The notes beneath the pieces were generated by a model that had not been told where the DNA came from, did not search any database, and was given only the letters and a program-made list of their open reading frames with translations. From positions 4,245,191-4,309,190 of the forward strand of contig OX638346.1 in the NCBI GenBank assembly GCA_951813515.1: 64,000 nucleotides of DNA, given 5' to 3'. This DNA is from an uncultured Pseudomonadales bacterium (GTDB taxonomy: Bacteria > Pseudomonadota > Gammaproteobacteria > Pseudomonadales > Azotimanducaceae). Below, one piece after another: positions 52,284-60,808 of this stretch; position 1 is the stretch's first letter, and each line of letters opens with the position of its first letter. Both the position numbers and the translations under genes were made by a program.

Positions 52284-53440
52284 CACTCCTCGACGCGCTT
52301 CAGGGTTACGCACGTAATGTCGTCGAACTGCGGCGCGTCCCCCGCGAACGCCTCGACGGCGTTGAACACTGCCTCGTTGGATTCCTGGACGGAGCCGGGA
52401 GGCCCGTCATGGAAGACTTCCTGCAGCCGCTCCGGACCGAACTCTTCACTGTCGTCGTCGATCGCCTCGGTCACGCCGTCCGTATACAACACCACCATTT
52501 CTCCCGGCGCCAACGTGACACGATTCTCCTCGAAGTCGTAATCCGGCATGACACCGAGCGCGACCCCGTCTGTCGTGGGCAAGTACTCCGACGATCCGTC
52601 GGCGTGAACCAGAAGGGGCGGGTTGTGGCCACCATTGGCATAGGAGAACACACCGGTGGCCGGATCGAATACCGCATAGAACACCGTGACGAACATCAAC
52701 GACTCGTTGTCCTCCTCAAGCAGGCTATTGACCGAACTCAAGACTGTGCCGGGTATCTCGGAGCCGATTGCCGAACCTTTCAGCAGCGTACGGCTCGACA
52801 TCATGAACAATGCGGCGGGAACCCCCTTGCCGGAGACGTCCGCAATGGCGACACCCAACCGGCCGTTCTCGAGGCGTACGAAGTCGAAGAAGTCACCACC
52901 GACCTCGCGCGCTGGCACCATGTTGGCAAAAGTCTCGTAACCCCTACCCTTGGGGAATATCTTGGGCAGTATTGACTGTTGCATCTGGCTCGCAACGCCC
53001 AGTTCGTTTCTGATCGCGACCAGTTGATCCCGGGACTCCAATGCCTCGCGCCAGATCGCCATGTGCACTAGCGTTCGATCGATCGTGATTCTCAAATCCT
53101 CGAAGTCGATGGGTTTGGTAATGAAGTCGAACGCACCGCGGTTCATGGCCGTACGGATGTTCTTCATGTCACCGTATGCCGACACGATCACGGAACGAAT
53201 GTTGGGGTCCACCTGGGCAACCTGGTCCAGCAGGGCAAGTCCGTCCATTTGCGGCATGTTGATATCGGACAGGACCATTTCGATATCGGGCTGCTCGTTC
53301 AGTCGATCAAGCGCCTCGACGCCGTTTTGCGCGAACACGAACTCGTAGAGTCCCGCCCGGACATACCGGCGCATGCGCTGCCGCATGAGATGTTCCAGAT
53401 CGGGTTCGTCGTCAACAACAAGGATCTTGTGTTCTGCCAT
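52283..53440 (-). CDS. Response regulator fused to PP2C-type (SpoIIE/RsbU) phosphatase
   Basis: The 385-residue protein has an N-terminal receiver domain with the acidic pair D10/D11, phosphoacceptor D59 in LSDINMPQMDG and K109 in ITKPID. A short linker leads to a SpoIIE-type PP2C domain with GGDFFDFVRLENGR, IADVSGKGVPAALFM, YANGGHNPP and LYTDGVTEA. Phosphorylation of D59 by the operon histidine kinase would gate dephosphorylation of a STAS antagonist. GGAG precedes ATG at 53440. First gene of the four-gene operon. Confidence 0.94.
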   Translation of the reverse strand: MAEHKILVVDDEPDLEHLMRQRMRRYVRAGLYEFVFAQNGVEALDRLNEQPDIEMVLSDINMPQMDGLALLDQVAQVDPNIRSVIVSAYGDMKNIRTAMNRGAFDFITKPIDFEDLRITIDRTLVHMAIWREALESRDQLVAIRNELGVASQMQQSILPKIFPKGRGYETFANMVPAREVGGDFFDFVRLENGRLGVAIADVSGKGVPAALFMMSSRTLLKGSAIGSEIPGTVLSSVNSLLEEDNESLMFVTVFYAVFDPATGVFSYANGGHNPPLLVHADGSSEYLPTTDGVALGVMPDYDFEENRVTLAPGEMVVLYTDGVTEAIDDDSEEFGPERLQEVFHDGPPGSVQESNEAVFNAVEAFAGDAPQFDDITCVTLKRVEE

Positions 53441-53771
53441 CGCTCCGTCCGCGTTCCTGCTCAGGTCGGCCATTTCCTGATGCGACCTTGCATCACCATT
53501 TCGATTAGCCCGTCGCCACTATCCTATAATAGACGCCTGACGGACGCCCTCCCGCCGGCCAATCCATGGATTGCGCCTACAACCTCGCAGGATCGTAGGT
53601 GGGCTTGGGCGGGGGTGAAGGACGGCGTCGGCGAAGCCGACGACGGATTTCATGGCGCTAGCAGTCTGTCGGTCTCGCCGCGCTAGCGGCAAGATCGACA
53701 GAGTGGTAGGTGGGCTTGGGCGGGGGTGAAAGACGGCGTCGGCGAAGCCGACGACGGATTTCATGGCACTA
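53441..53771. repeat. Intergenic region with two 66-bp REP-like copies
   Basis: No gene is seen in this stretch. Copies at 53595-53660 and 53706-53771 differ at two bases and contain the perfect hairpin CGTCGGC-TTC-GCCGACG. On the minus strand each begins TAG(C/T)GCCATGAAATCCG. In the second copy the TAG is the stop codon of the CoA-transferase gene. A diverged copy lies at 48179-48232. A role in transcript ending or mRNA protection is possible. Confidence 0.8.
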
Positions 53772-54935
53772 ATCCACAAGCGAGGAAATCTCGGCCTCCG
53801 TAAAGCCGAATTCCCCGAGGACTTCCCGCGTGTTGCTACCGGAATCCGGCGCTGCCCGATCAAACCGTTCCGGCTGGGGGAACCTCGACAGGTTGATCGG
53901 CGACCGGATCAGGTTCACGTCGCCGAGTTCGTGATGCGGCGCCGGCTTTGTCATTCTCAGGAACTTTGCCTGGGGGTTTTCGTAGGCCTCGGCAATGTCG
54001 TTGACCGGCCCGCAAGGGACGCCGACCGGATTCAGGCGTTCGACCAGCTCGGCAACGGTGAAGTCCGCGATCACCGCTTCGATATCACGCGTCAACGCGG
54101 ACTTGTTTCGCGAGCGGTCCTGAAACGTCGCATAGGCTTCGTTGCGCAGCAGGTGCTCCGCATCGACAGCACCGCAGAAGCTCTTCCACATGCGGATAGA
54201 GGACGCCGCGATGTTCACCAGTCCGTCGCCGCACCTGTAGGTGCCCATCGGCGTTGCCACGGGATGATTGTTGCCCTGCTGTTTCGGAATTTCCCCAGAC
54301 ATCGTGTAGCGCGCGCCCTGGAAATCGATCTTGTTCAGCATCGCTTCGAGCAGCGATGTGTGCACCCACTGGCCTTCGCCTGTTCGCTCCCGGTGGAGCA
54401 CCGCCAACAGGATGCCCTGGCCGAGAAACATGCCCGCCGCCGTGTCGCTGATGGCGATGCCGACACGCATCGGACCGCTCTCCGGCGTACCGGTGATCGA
54501 CATCAGCCCACTCATCCCCTGCACGATCTGGTCCACACCGGGACGCGAACTGTAAGGACCGTCCTGACCGAAACCGGAGATGCTGGCGTAGATGATCGCT
54601 TCGTTCGCGGCCTTGACGGATTCGTAGTCGACGCGCAGCCGGTGCTTCACGTCGGCGCGAAAGTTCTCAACAACGATATCGGCTGAAGCCGCCAGCCGCA
54701 TGAAGGCCGCGTGACCCTCCTCGCTCTTGAGGTCGAGCACGACACCGCGCTTGTTGCGATGCAGATTCTGCTCGTCCGGCCCGCGACGCGCACCGATGAG
54801 CCTGCTATTCCCTCCCGGGGGCTCGATCTTGATGACGTTCGCTCCCCAGTCGGCAAGCAACCGCACCGCCGTCGGCCCCGCACGGGCATGCGTGAGGTCG
54901 AGAACCGTATACCGGCTTAAGGGTAGTTCCTGCAT
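53769..54935 (-). CDS. CaiB/BaiF family CoA transferase
   Basis: This 388-residue family-III CoA transferase moves CoA between carboxylic acids. Typical segments are YTVLDLTHARAGPTAVRLLA, DWGANVIKIEPP, LDLKSEEGHAAFMRLA, VVENFRADV and the downstream GVDQIVQGMSG with the likely catalytic Asp. ATG at 54935 is chosen from the family N-terminus. It is the last gene of the six-gene minus-strand operon, 34 bases after the MFS transporter gene. It probably activates or recycles the acid substrate. Confidence 0.93.
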   Translation of the reverse strand: MQELPLSRYTVLDLTHARAGPTAVRLLADWGANVIKIEPPGGNSRLIGARRGPDEQNLHRNKRGVVLDLKSEEGHAAFMRLAASADIVVENFRADVKHRLRVDYESVKAANEAIIYASISGFGQDGPYSSRPGVDQIVQGMSGLMSITGTPESGPMRVGIAISDTAAGMFLGQGILLAVLHRERTGEGQWVHTSLLEAMLNKIDFQGARYTMSGEIPKQQGNNHPVATPMGTYRCGDGLVNIAASSIRMWKSFCGAVDAEHLLRNEAYATFQDRSRNKSALTRDIEAVIADFTVAELVERLNPVGVPCGPVNDIAEAYENPQAKFLRMTKPAPHHELGDVNLIRSPINLSRFPQPERFDRAAPDSGSNTREVLGEFGFTEAEISSLVD

Positions 54936-54969
54936 CGGATCTTGCTTCGATATCGAGGGGGTCCGCCCA

Positions 54970-56172
54970 TCATACCCGACCGAATACCACCTCGTTGCCC
55001 CGCGCCGGCTGTGCGGGGACATTCTGCGAAAGACTCAGCGAACAGGCGGCAAAGCCCGCACCAACCAGGAATACTGCGGCCGGCGAAACGATCCACACCA
55101 TCCCGAGAACCGCCGGGATGATGACCGCGGCGATGTGATTGATGGTGAAGGACACCCCCGCCGTGGAGGCGATATCTGCCGGATCCGCAATCTTCTGGAG
55201 GTACGTCTTGATGGCAATGGCGAGCGCGAAAAACATATGGTCCGCCACGTACAGTCCAGCAGCCAGGTAGGCGTTATCGACAAACGCATAGGCGGTGAAG
55301 ACGCCGATCAGGCCGATGTACTCGAACGTCAGCGCGCGACGTTCGCCGATACGCCCGATAATCGCGCCGATACGTTCCGCAAAGAAAAAGTTGAATACGT
55401 GATTGATAAGGAAAAGCGCGGCGATGTTCGCCGCGCTGTAGTCGAACTTCTCCACCATGAGAAAGCCGGCGAAGACGATGAAGATCTGGCGGCGCGCGCC
55501 GGACAGGAACGTCAGTCCATAGTAAAGCCAGTACCGTCGCCGAAGGATGATGCGCTTGCGTTGCGGCGTCTTCGACGGAAACTGCGGGAAGGAAGCGAGC
55601 ACGACCGCGAGAACGAGCACGCCGCCGCCCGCCGCCAGGTAGATCCACACGTAGTCGATCCCGATGGTCAGCGCTGCCCACACCACCGCAAAGCAGACGA
55701 GGGATGACATGGATCCGACGGCGATCAGCCTGCCGAGAATGCGCGGCGCTTCCTCCTTGGACAGCCATTGCAGCGACAGGGATTGCTTGACCGTCTCGAA
55801 ATAGTGAAAGCCGATCGACATCAGCACCGCCGTGCAGTACAGACCGTACTCGAAGGGGAAGAAGCCGGTCAGCGCCGTGCCAAGGCCGAACAGTGCGATG
55901 GCGATCACCGCGAACGTCTGCTCCTTCAGCACGAGCAGCACGAAGACGGCGGTGAAAGCCAGGAACCCGGGAACTTCTCGCAGGCTCTGCAGAATGCCGA
56001 TCTCGACGCCGGTGAACCCGGCGCGCTCAATGACGAAGTTGTTCAGCAGCGCCTGCCAGGCCGCAAAGCCGAGCGGTATCGCGATGCTGGCAACAACGAG
56101 GAAGAACCTCGGCGTGCGGAGGTGTTCCGGAATCAGGTCGGTGCCGGGCGAATCCCGCGTCCCCCAAATCAC
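54970..56172 (-). CDS. MFS transporter
   Basis: This 400-residue membrane protein has about 12 hydrophobic segments, for example LVVASIAIPLGFAAWQALLN, LAFTAVFVLLVLKEQ and FLINHVFNFFFAERIG. It resembles a major-facilitator carrier. Its GTG overlaps the stop of the metallo-beta-lactamase-fold gene by 4 bases. It is presumably the uptake or export system for the operon's compound. Confidence 0.85.
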   Translation of the reverse strand: MIWGTRDSPGTDLIPEHLRTPRFFLVVASIAIPLGFAAWQALLNNFVIERAGFTGVEIGILQSLREVPGFLAFTAVFVLLVLKEQTFAVIAIALFGLGTALTGFFPFEYGLYCTAVLMSIGFHYFETVKQSLSLQWLSKEEAPRILGRLIAVGSMSSLVCFAVVWAALTIGIDYVWIYLAAGGGVLVLAVVLASFPQFPSKTPQRKRIILRRRYWLYYGLTFLSGARRQIFIVFAGFLMVEKFDYSAANIAALFLINHVFNFFFAERIGAIIGRIGERRALTFEYIGLIGVFTAYAFVDNAYLAAGLYVADHMFFALAIAIKTYLQKIADPADIASTAGVSFTINHIAAVIIPAVLGMVWIVSPAAVFLVGAGFAACSLSLSQNVPAQPARGNEVVFGRV

Positions 56173-57119
56173 CTGGTCAGGCTCGCATAGACGCGGTCGA
56201 CGAAGCCGAGCGAAGCCGATTCCAGGCCGTAGGTGTCGTCATAGTCGGCGGTGATCTTCGCGGCGATCACCTCTTCCCTGGTCTTGCCCTGGTCGATGAG
56301 GTCGGCCACCCGAGACCGAACCGTTTCCAGCATGCCGACATAGGCTTCGACCGCGGCACGGTCCGCCAGCCGGCCGTGCCCGGGAATCACCACGGCGTCT
56401 TCGGGAAGTTCATCGAGAACCGTTCGGCAGAACTCGATCATGCCATCGATGTCACCACCGCTATCGACATCGACAAAGGGATAGCCGGTGGTGATGAACA
56501 CGTCACCGAAGTGCACGGCGTTCTGTCCACGAAAGATCACGGCGGTGTCGCCGGTGGTGTGGGCCGGTCCCGCATGAATGAGATCGATCTGTTCGCCGTT
56601 GAATCGCAATCCCATGCGCCGGGTATAGGTAATCGCCGGCAAGGCGTCCTCGGGATATGGCTCCTGGCGGTACTTCGCGATGACCAAGTTGATCAGTCCG
56701 CCGCGGGCCATGTCGCGACGCGCGTTGGCATGCGACAGAATGCGCGTTCCAGCGGGCCCCAGCGCCAGGTTGCCCTGGGCGTGGTCGAAGTGCCAATGGG
56801 TATTGATCACGTAGTCGATCTCGCCGGCCCCGGTCTCTCCGCCGAGTGCTTCGATGGCAGCGCGCATCTTCGGCACCATTTCCGGAAACTGGTCGTCAAC
56901 GATGAGCACTCCATCCGCACCGATGGAGACGGCGACGTTGCCCCCGAGTCCGAACAGCGCATAGAGGCCGTCGCCCACCCGTTCGGTAGTGACCACGGCC
57001 GTGTCGAAATCCCACCCGAACCGTTCGAGCAGTTCGTCGAGGGACATGGCATCGTCTGCGGCTGCCGCGCCCACCAGCCACACCAACGCCGCGGCGATCA
57101 TCGTCTTCGTTGCGTTCAT
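56169..57119 (-). CDS. Periplasmic metallo-beta-lactamase-fold hydrolase
   Basis: The 316-residue protein has a signal peptide (MIAAALVWLVGAAAAD) and a metallo-beta-lactamase core with the metal motif NTHWHFDHAQGN, then HTTGDTAV, FGDVFI and VVIPGHG. It resembles class-B-like or quinoprotein-relay MBL proteins rather than true beta-lactamases. ATG at 57119 is the start that gives the signal peptide. It is coupled by a 4-base overlap to the MFS gene. Confidence 0.9.
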   Translation of the reverse strand: MNATKTMIAAALVWLVGAAAADDAMSLDELLERFGWDFDTAVVTTERVGDGLYALFGLGGNVAVSIGADGVLIVDDQFPEMVPKMRAAIEALGGETGAGEIDYVINTHWHFDHAQGNLALGPAGTRILSHANARRDMARGGLINLVIAKYRQEPYPEDALPAITYTRRMGLRFNGEQIDLIHAGPAHTTGDTAVIFRGQNAVHFGDVFITTGYPFVDVDSGGDIDGMIEFCRTVLDELPEDAVVIPGHGRLADRAAVEAYVGMLETVRSRVADLIDQGKTREEVIAAKITADYDDTYGLESASLGFVDRVYASLTR

Positions 57120-57135
57120 CGGCGCTTGCACGAGG

Positions 57136-58323
57136 TCAGTCGGGCAGTCCGAGAATGCGCTTCGCGATGATGTTGAGCTGGATCTCGGACGTTCCGCCCT
57201 CAATGCTGTTGGCTCTTGAGCGCAGCCACTCGCGGGTCGTGGCGAGTTCCCTGTCGGCGAATCCGTCGCCCGACCAGCCAAGAGCCCGAACGCCGAGTAG
57301 CGATGTCAGGATTTCGTACCGGTCCTTGTTCTGCTCCGTCCCGTAGTACTTGAAGAACGACGAAGTGAACGTCGGCGCCCGGCCGCTCCTGCTCTCCTCG
57401 CCGTTGCGGCGCATCGAGAGGCCGAACGCGCGGTCGTTCATGGAGTGCTCGACCACCCGCCCGCGCAACCCGTCGTCGGCGATGCGGCCCCGAACGTGGC
57501 CCGCATAGCGCTTCGCGAGCGCCTGTAGCGAGCGCGCCCGGGTTCCGCCGCTGAGGCCACCGCCCATGCCTCCACCGATCGACGTTCTTTCGTACTGGAG
57601 CAAACGTTTCGCCACGGTCCAGCCCTTCCCGGGCTCGCTGACCACATTGCGCTTCGGCACCCGCACATCGTCCAGGAAAGTCTCGCAGAAGGGCGACGCA
57701 CCGCTGATCAGGCGTATCGGCCTGACGGTGACGCCCGGGGATGCCATGTCGAACAGAACGAACGTGATGCCGTCATGCTTCGGCACGTCCGGATCGGTAC
57801 GCACCAGGCAGAACATCCAGTCCGCACGGTCGGCGTTCGAGGTCCATATCTTGGAACCATTGATGACGTAGTCGTCTCCGTCCTCCACCGCGCGGGTCTG
57901 CAGCCCGGCAAGGTCCGAACCGGAACCGGGTTCGCTATATCCCTGGCACCACCAGATCTCGCCGCGCACGATTTTCGGAATGTGCTCGCCGCACTGTTCC
58001 GGCGAGCCGAATTCCAACAACGCGGGACCGATCATGCTCGTTCCCATGCCGCCGCCGAGGGCAGGCCGCGCATTAATCCGCTGAAGTTCTTCCTCCAGCA
58101 CCCGCGTCTGCTCCTTCGACAGGCCGCCGCCCCCGTATTCCGCAGGCCACAAGGGCATCGTCCACCCGCGCTCCGCCATCCGGTCCAGCCACAGCTTGGT
58201 GTCCGGATTCTTGTAGCGGGCACGGCGACCGAAATCGGGAAATTCGTCCGCCGGCATGGGCGTGCGCATGCTCTCCGGACAGTTCTCCTCAAGCCACGTC
58301 CGCGTCTCTTCTCTGAAGCTCAT
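57136..58323 (-). CDS. Acyl-CoA dehydrogenase family protein
   Basis: This FAD enzyme of about 395 residues has MPLWPAEYGGGGLSKEQT, GYSEPGSGSDLAGLQTRAV, INGSKIWTSNADRADW and near the C-terminus GTSEIQLNIIAKRILGLP, all signature acyl-CoA dehydrogenase segments. It should desaturate an acyl-CoA. ATG codons at 58323 and 58338 are both possible; the former fits the family better. It lies 18 bases after the amidohydrolase gene and 16 before the MBL gene. Confidence 0.94.
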   Translation of the reverse strand: MSFREETRTWLEENCPESMRTPMPADEFPDFGRRARYKNPDTKLWLDRMAERGWTMPLWPAEYGGGGLSKEQTRVLEEELQRINARPALGGGMGTSMIGPALLEFGSPEQCGEHIPKIVRGEIWWCQGYSEPGSGSDLAGLQTRAVEDGDDYVINGSKIWTSNADRADWMFCLVRTDPDVPKHDGITFVLFDMASPGVTVRPIRLISGASPFCETFLDDVRVPKRNVVSEPGKGWTVAKRLLQYERTSIGGGMGGGLSGGTRARSLQALAKRYAGHVRGRIADDGLRGRVVEHSMNDRAFGLSMRRNGEESRSGRAPTFTSSFFKYYGTEQNKDRYEILTSLLGVRALGWSGDGFADRELATTREWLRSRANSIEGGTSEIQLNIIAKRILGLPD

Positions 58324-58341
58324 ATCAACTACTTCCATGGA

Positions 58342-59517
58342 CTACTCGCCTTTCACTTTCCTTCCTCTCGCCAATACCATCACCGGCGACTCCAGCACGC
58401 CGAGATCCGTCAGCGGATCTCCCTCCACGAACACCATGTCGGCAGCATGGTTCTCCGCGATGCGTCCGGTCACCTCCCTCAAACCCAGCGCATTCGCGCA
58501 ATCCGACGTCGCCGAGCGCAGCACCTCGACGGTCGTCAGTCCGGCGAACCGCGCAAAGACCGGCAACGCCTTGGCGAGATCCTGGTGCCGCACGTTCGGA
58601 ATTCCGGCGTCCGTCGATGCGACCAGGCGCACCCCGGCGGCGCGCATGCGGGCGAAAATTCCCTTCACCAGTTCTTCGAACTTGCCGTCGCCACGGGTGA
58701 ACCGACTCCAGCCAGCGTTGATTGTAGGAGAAACCCAGATACCCCGGCGCGAGATCTCGGCCGCCACCTCCGGATCGTATCCACTTCTGCGCCCATCGTC
58801 GCCAATCCATGAACAGTGTTCGATGGTCGCGACACCCGCGCTTGCCGCGTGAGCAATTCCCTCGGTGCCATGGCAATGCGCCGCGACGTCCAGGCCGCTC
58901 TCCCTCGCATGGCGCACGATGGCGCTGGTCGAGTCCGCGTCGAACTGCGCCTTCCGCGGCGACGAGCCTTTCGTGAACATCCCGCCGGTAGCCATGATCT
59001 TGATCAGGTCGACGCCATGCTCGAGCTGGCGATCGATTACGCCGCGCGCGGTGTCCGGATCGTCCGCCTCGCCGCCCCAGAAATGGCAGTGCCCCCCGAC
59101 CGACGTCACCGGTTGCCCCGCACACAGCAGCCTGGGTCCCGTCAATTCGCCGGCGTCGATGCGGTCCCTCAGATCGATTTCGAGCCACTTGCCCCCGCCG
59201 AGGTCGCGCGCGGTCGTGATGCCGGCCCGCACCATCCCTTCGGCACGCTCCACCATTCCACGCCAGACCTCCTCGTCGGTTACGGCAAGCTGTTCTTCCG
59301 GCGTGCGCAGACCCGGGTCCAGCGTCATGTGCACGTGCGCATCGATCAGGCCCGGCACGAGCGTCAGGCCTGACATGTCACGGACATCATCGCCATCCGT
59401 GTTCTCGTCCACGGCAACTATGTGCCCGTCCTCTACGGCGACGGAACCAACACCGAGATAGTCATCGGCCACGCCATCCCAGATGCGGGCATTTCGATAG
59501 GCAATCCGTGCGGACAC
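58342..59517 (-). CDS. Amidohydrolase (imidazolonepropionase/prolidase-like)
   Basis: This 391-residue metal-dependent hydrolase has the amidohydrolase-superfamily residues: HVHM in LIDAHVHMTLD, the Lys in DLIKIMATGGMF, His in VAAHCHG and IEHCSWIG, and Asp in LVASTDAGIPN. It resembles the Xaa-Pro dipeptidase/imidazolonepropionase-like branch. It lies 6 bases after the enolase-superfamily gene within the operon. Substrate unknown. Confidence 0.93.
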   Translation of the reverse strand: MSARIAYRNARIWDGVADDYLGVGSVAVEDGHIVAVDENTDGDDVRDMSGLTLVPGLIDAHVHMTLDPGLRTPEEQLAVTDEEVWRGMVERAEGMVRAGITTARDLGGGKWLEIDLRDRIDAGELTGPRLLCAGQPVTSVGGHCHFWGGEADDPDTARGVIDRQLEHGVDLIKIMATGGMFTKGSSPRKAQFDADSTSAIVRHARESGLDVAAHCHGTEGIAHAASAGVATIEHCSWIGDDGRRSGYDPEVAAEISRRGIWVSPTINAGWSRFTRGDGKFEELVKGIFARMRAAGVRLVASTDAGIPNVRHQDLAKALPVFARFAGLTTVEVLRSATSDCANALGLREVTGRIAENHAADMVFVEGDPLTDLGVLESPVMVLARGRKVKGE

Positions 59518-59523
59518 TTTCGA

Positions 59524-60612
59524 TCAGCGCGCCGTCAGCCGGGCAACCGCGGCCTCGTTGAGATCGATGCCCAACCCCGGTCCATCGCCGAGAATCGCGA
59601 CTCCGTCCTTCGGCAATACGGCCTCTCCGTACAGTTCGGCCACCTCGTCCAGGGGACCGGAAAACTCGATGGAGAACTCGTGCGGGCGGGTGGCGTTCTG
59701 CACGGTTGAGTAGACGTGCAGCGACGCCATGGAATTGATCCCCGCCTGCGGACTATGGGGCATGACGGGCTTGTTGAGCACGGTCGCCATTTCGTAGATG
59801 CGCTTGACCTCGCTCGGACCGCCGGCATTGAGAATATCGGGCTGCAGTATGTCCGGATCGCCCAGCAGAACCAGGTGGTGGAACCACCAGCGGAAGGCAT
59901 CCTGTTCGCCCGCAGAAACGGCGACATCAAGCGCATCGCTCACCTGCTTGAGCCCGGGCAGATCGTAGTGCGGAATCGGCTCCTCGAAATGGTCGATGCC
60001 CAGTTCCTCGAAACGGCGTCCCTGCTGGATCGCGGTGGACACCGAGTAGCCGTTGTTGGCGTCGAAACCGAGGTACTCGCCCCCGGACAGGTACTCGCGC
60101 ACCAGTTTGAACATGCTGTAGTCCTTGGACGGGTCCACATCCTGGCGCCAGCCACGCCAGTCCATGCGAATCTTGAACGCCCGAAAGCCCTCCTCCCAGC
60201 CGTTCTGAACCAGGCCGAGCATTTCTTCGGGACGCATCCTCCAGCCGGACCCGGTGCTCCAGTACAGCGGGATTGCGGTCCGCCTGGCACCGCCCATCAG
60301 CGTGTGCACGGGCAGCCCCGCATCCTTGCCCAGGAGGTCCCACAAGGCGATGTCGATCACGCCGACGGCCCAGCCCGGCAGCTTGTAAGCGCGCTCGTCA
60401 CGTCCGAGAGCCAGGGTCTCCCAATGCCGGTCCACCAGGCACGGGTTTTCGCCGACCAGCGCGGGCTTCATCGCGCCATCGAGGTAGGCGTCGAAGACCG
60501 CGCCATGGCGTCCCGGCACTTCCGCATGGCCTTCGATGCCAGCATCCGTCTGCACGCGCAGCAGGCCCTTGCCGATGGTCAGGGGCGTGTGGGTGATATC
60601 GGTGATCTTCAT
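59524..60612 (-). CDS. Mandelate racemase/muconate-lactonizing-type enzyme
   Basis: This 362-residue enolase-superfamily enzyme abstracts a proton alpha to a carboxylate. Metal ligands are visible in LGFDANNGYS (Asp), DHFEEPIPHYD (Glu) and VSAGEQDAFRW (Glu). The acid/base Lys is in FKIRMDW, with PVMPHSPQAG near the end holding His. It resembles acid-sugar dehydratases; the exact substrate is unknown. It is the first gene of the six-gene operon and divergent from an SDR gene. Confidence 0.93.
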   Translation of the reverse strand: MKITDITHTPLTIGKGLLRVQTDAGIEGHAEVPGRHGAVFDAYLDGAMKPALVGENPCLVDRHWETLALGRDERAYKLPGWAVGVIDIALWDLLGKDAGLPVHTLMGGARRTAIPLYWSTGSGWRMRPEEMLGLVQNGWEEGFRAFKIRMDWRGWRQDVDPSKDYSMFKLVREYLSGGEYLGFDANNGYSVSTAIQQGRRFEELGIDHFEEPIPHYDLPGLKQVSDALDVAVSAGEQDAFRWWFHHLVLLGDPDILQPDILNAGGPSEVKRIYEMATVLNKPVMPHSPQAGINSMASLHVYSTVQNATRPHEFSIEFSGPLDEVAELYGEAVLPKDGVAILGDGPGLGIDLNEAAVARLTAR

Positions 60613-60808
60613 GATCGACAGCGTTCTCAACGGGATGGCTGGCCAGCGCGGCGAGCACTTAAGGTTCGGCCGGATCGCATCACTATACCAAACCATGTTC
60701 TGGCCCCCCTTTCCCGCGCCCAACAAAACGGAGGATGCGGAATTGATCCTCCTGTGTTCCAGGTATTCAATGATCGCTACCGCAGACGCATGACGAGAGG
60801 GATGGACG

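Noticed and set aside
51561..52541. Plus-strand frame encoding Gly-rich repeats (ATGGAIGAG) like a glycine zipper
   Set aside because: The Gly-rich peptide is the reverse reading of the 63-bp repeat, and the rest is antisense to the RsbW and phosphatase genes.
51610..53771. Two different repeat pairs that both have a 111-bp offset
   Set aside because: The repeated sequences are unrelated and lie about 2 kb apart; the equal spacing is most simply coincidence.
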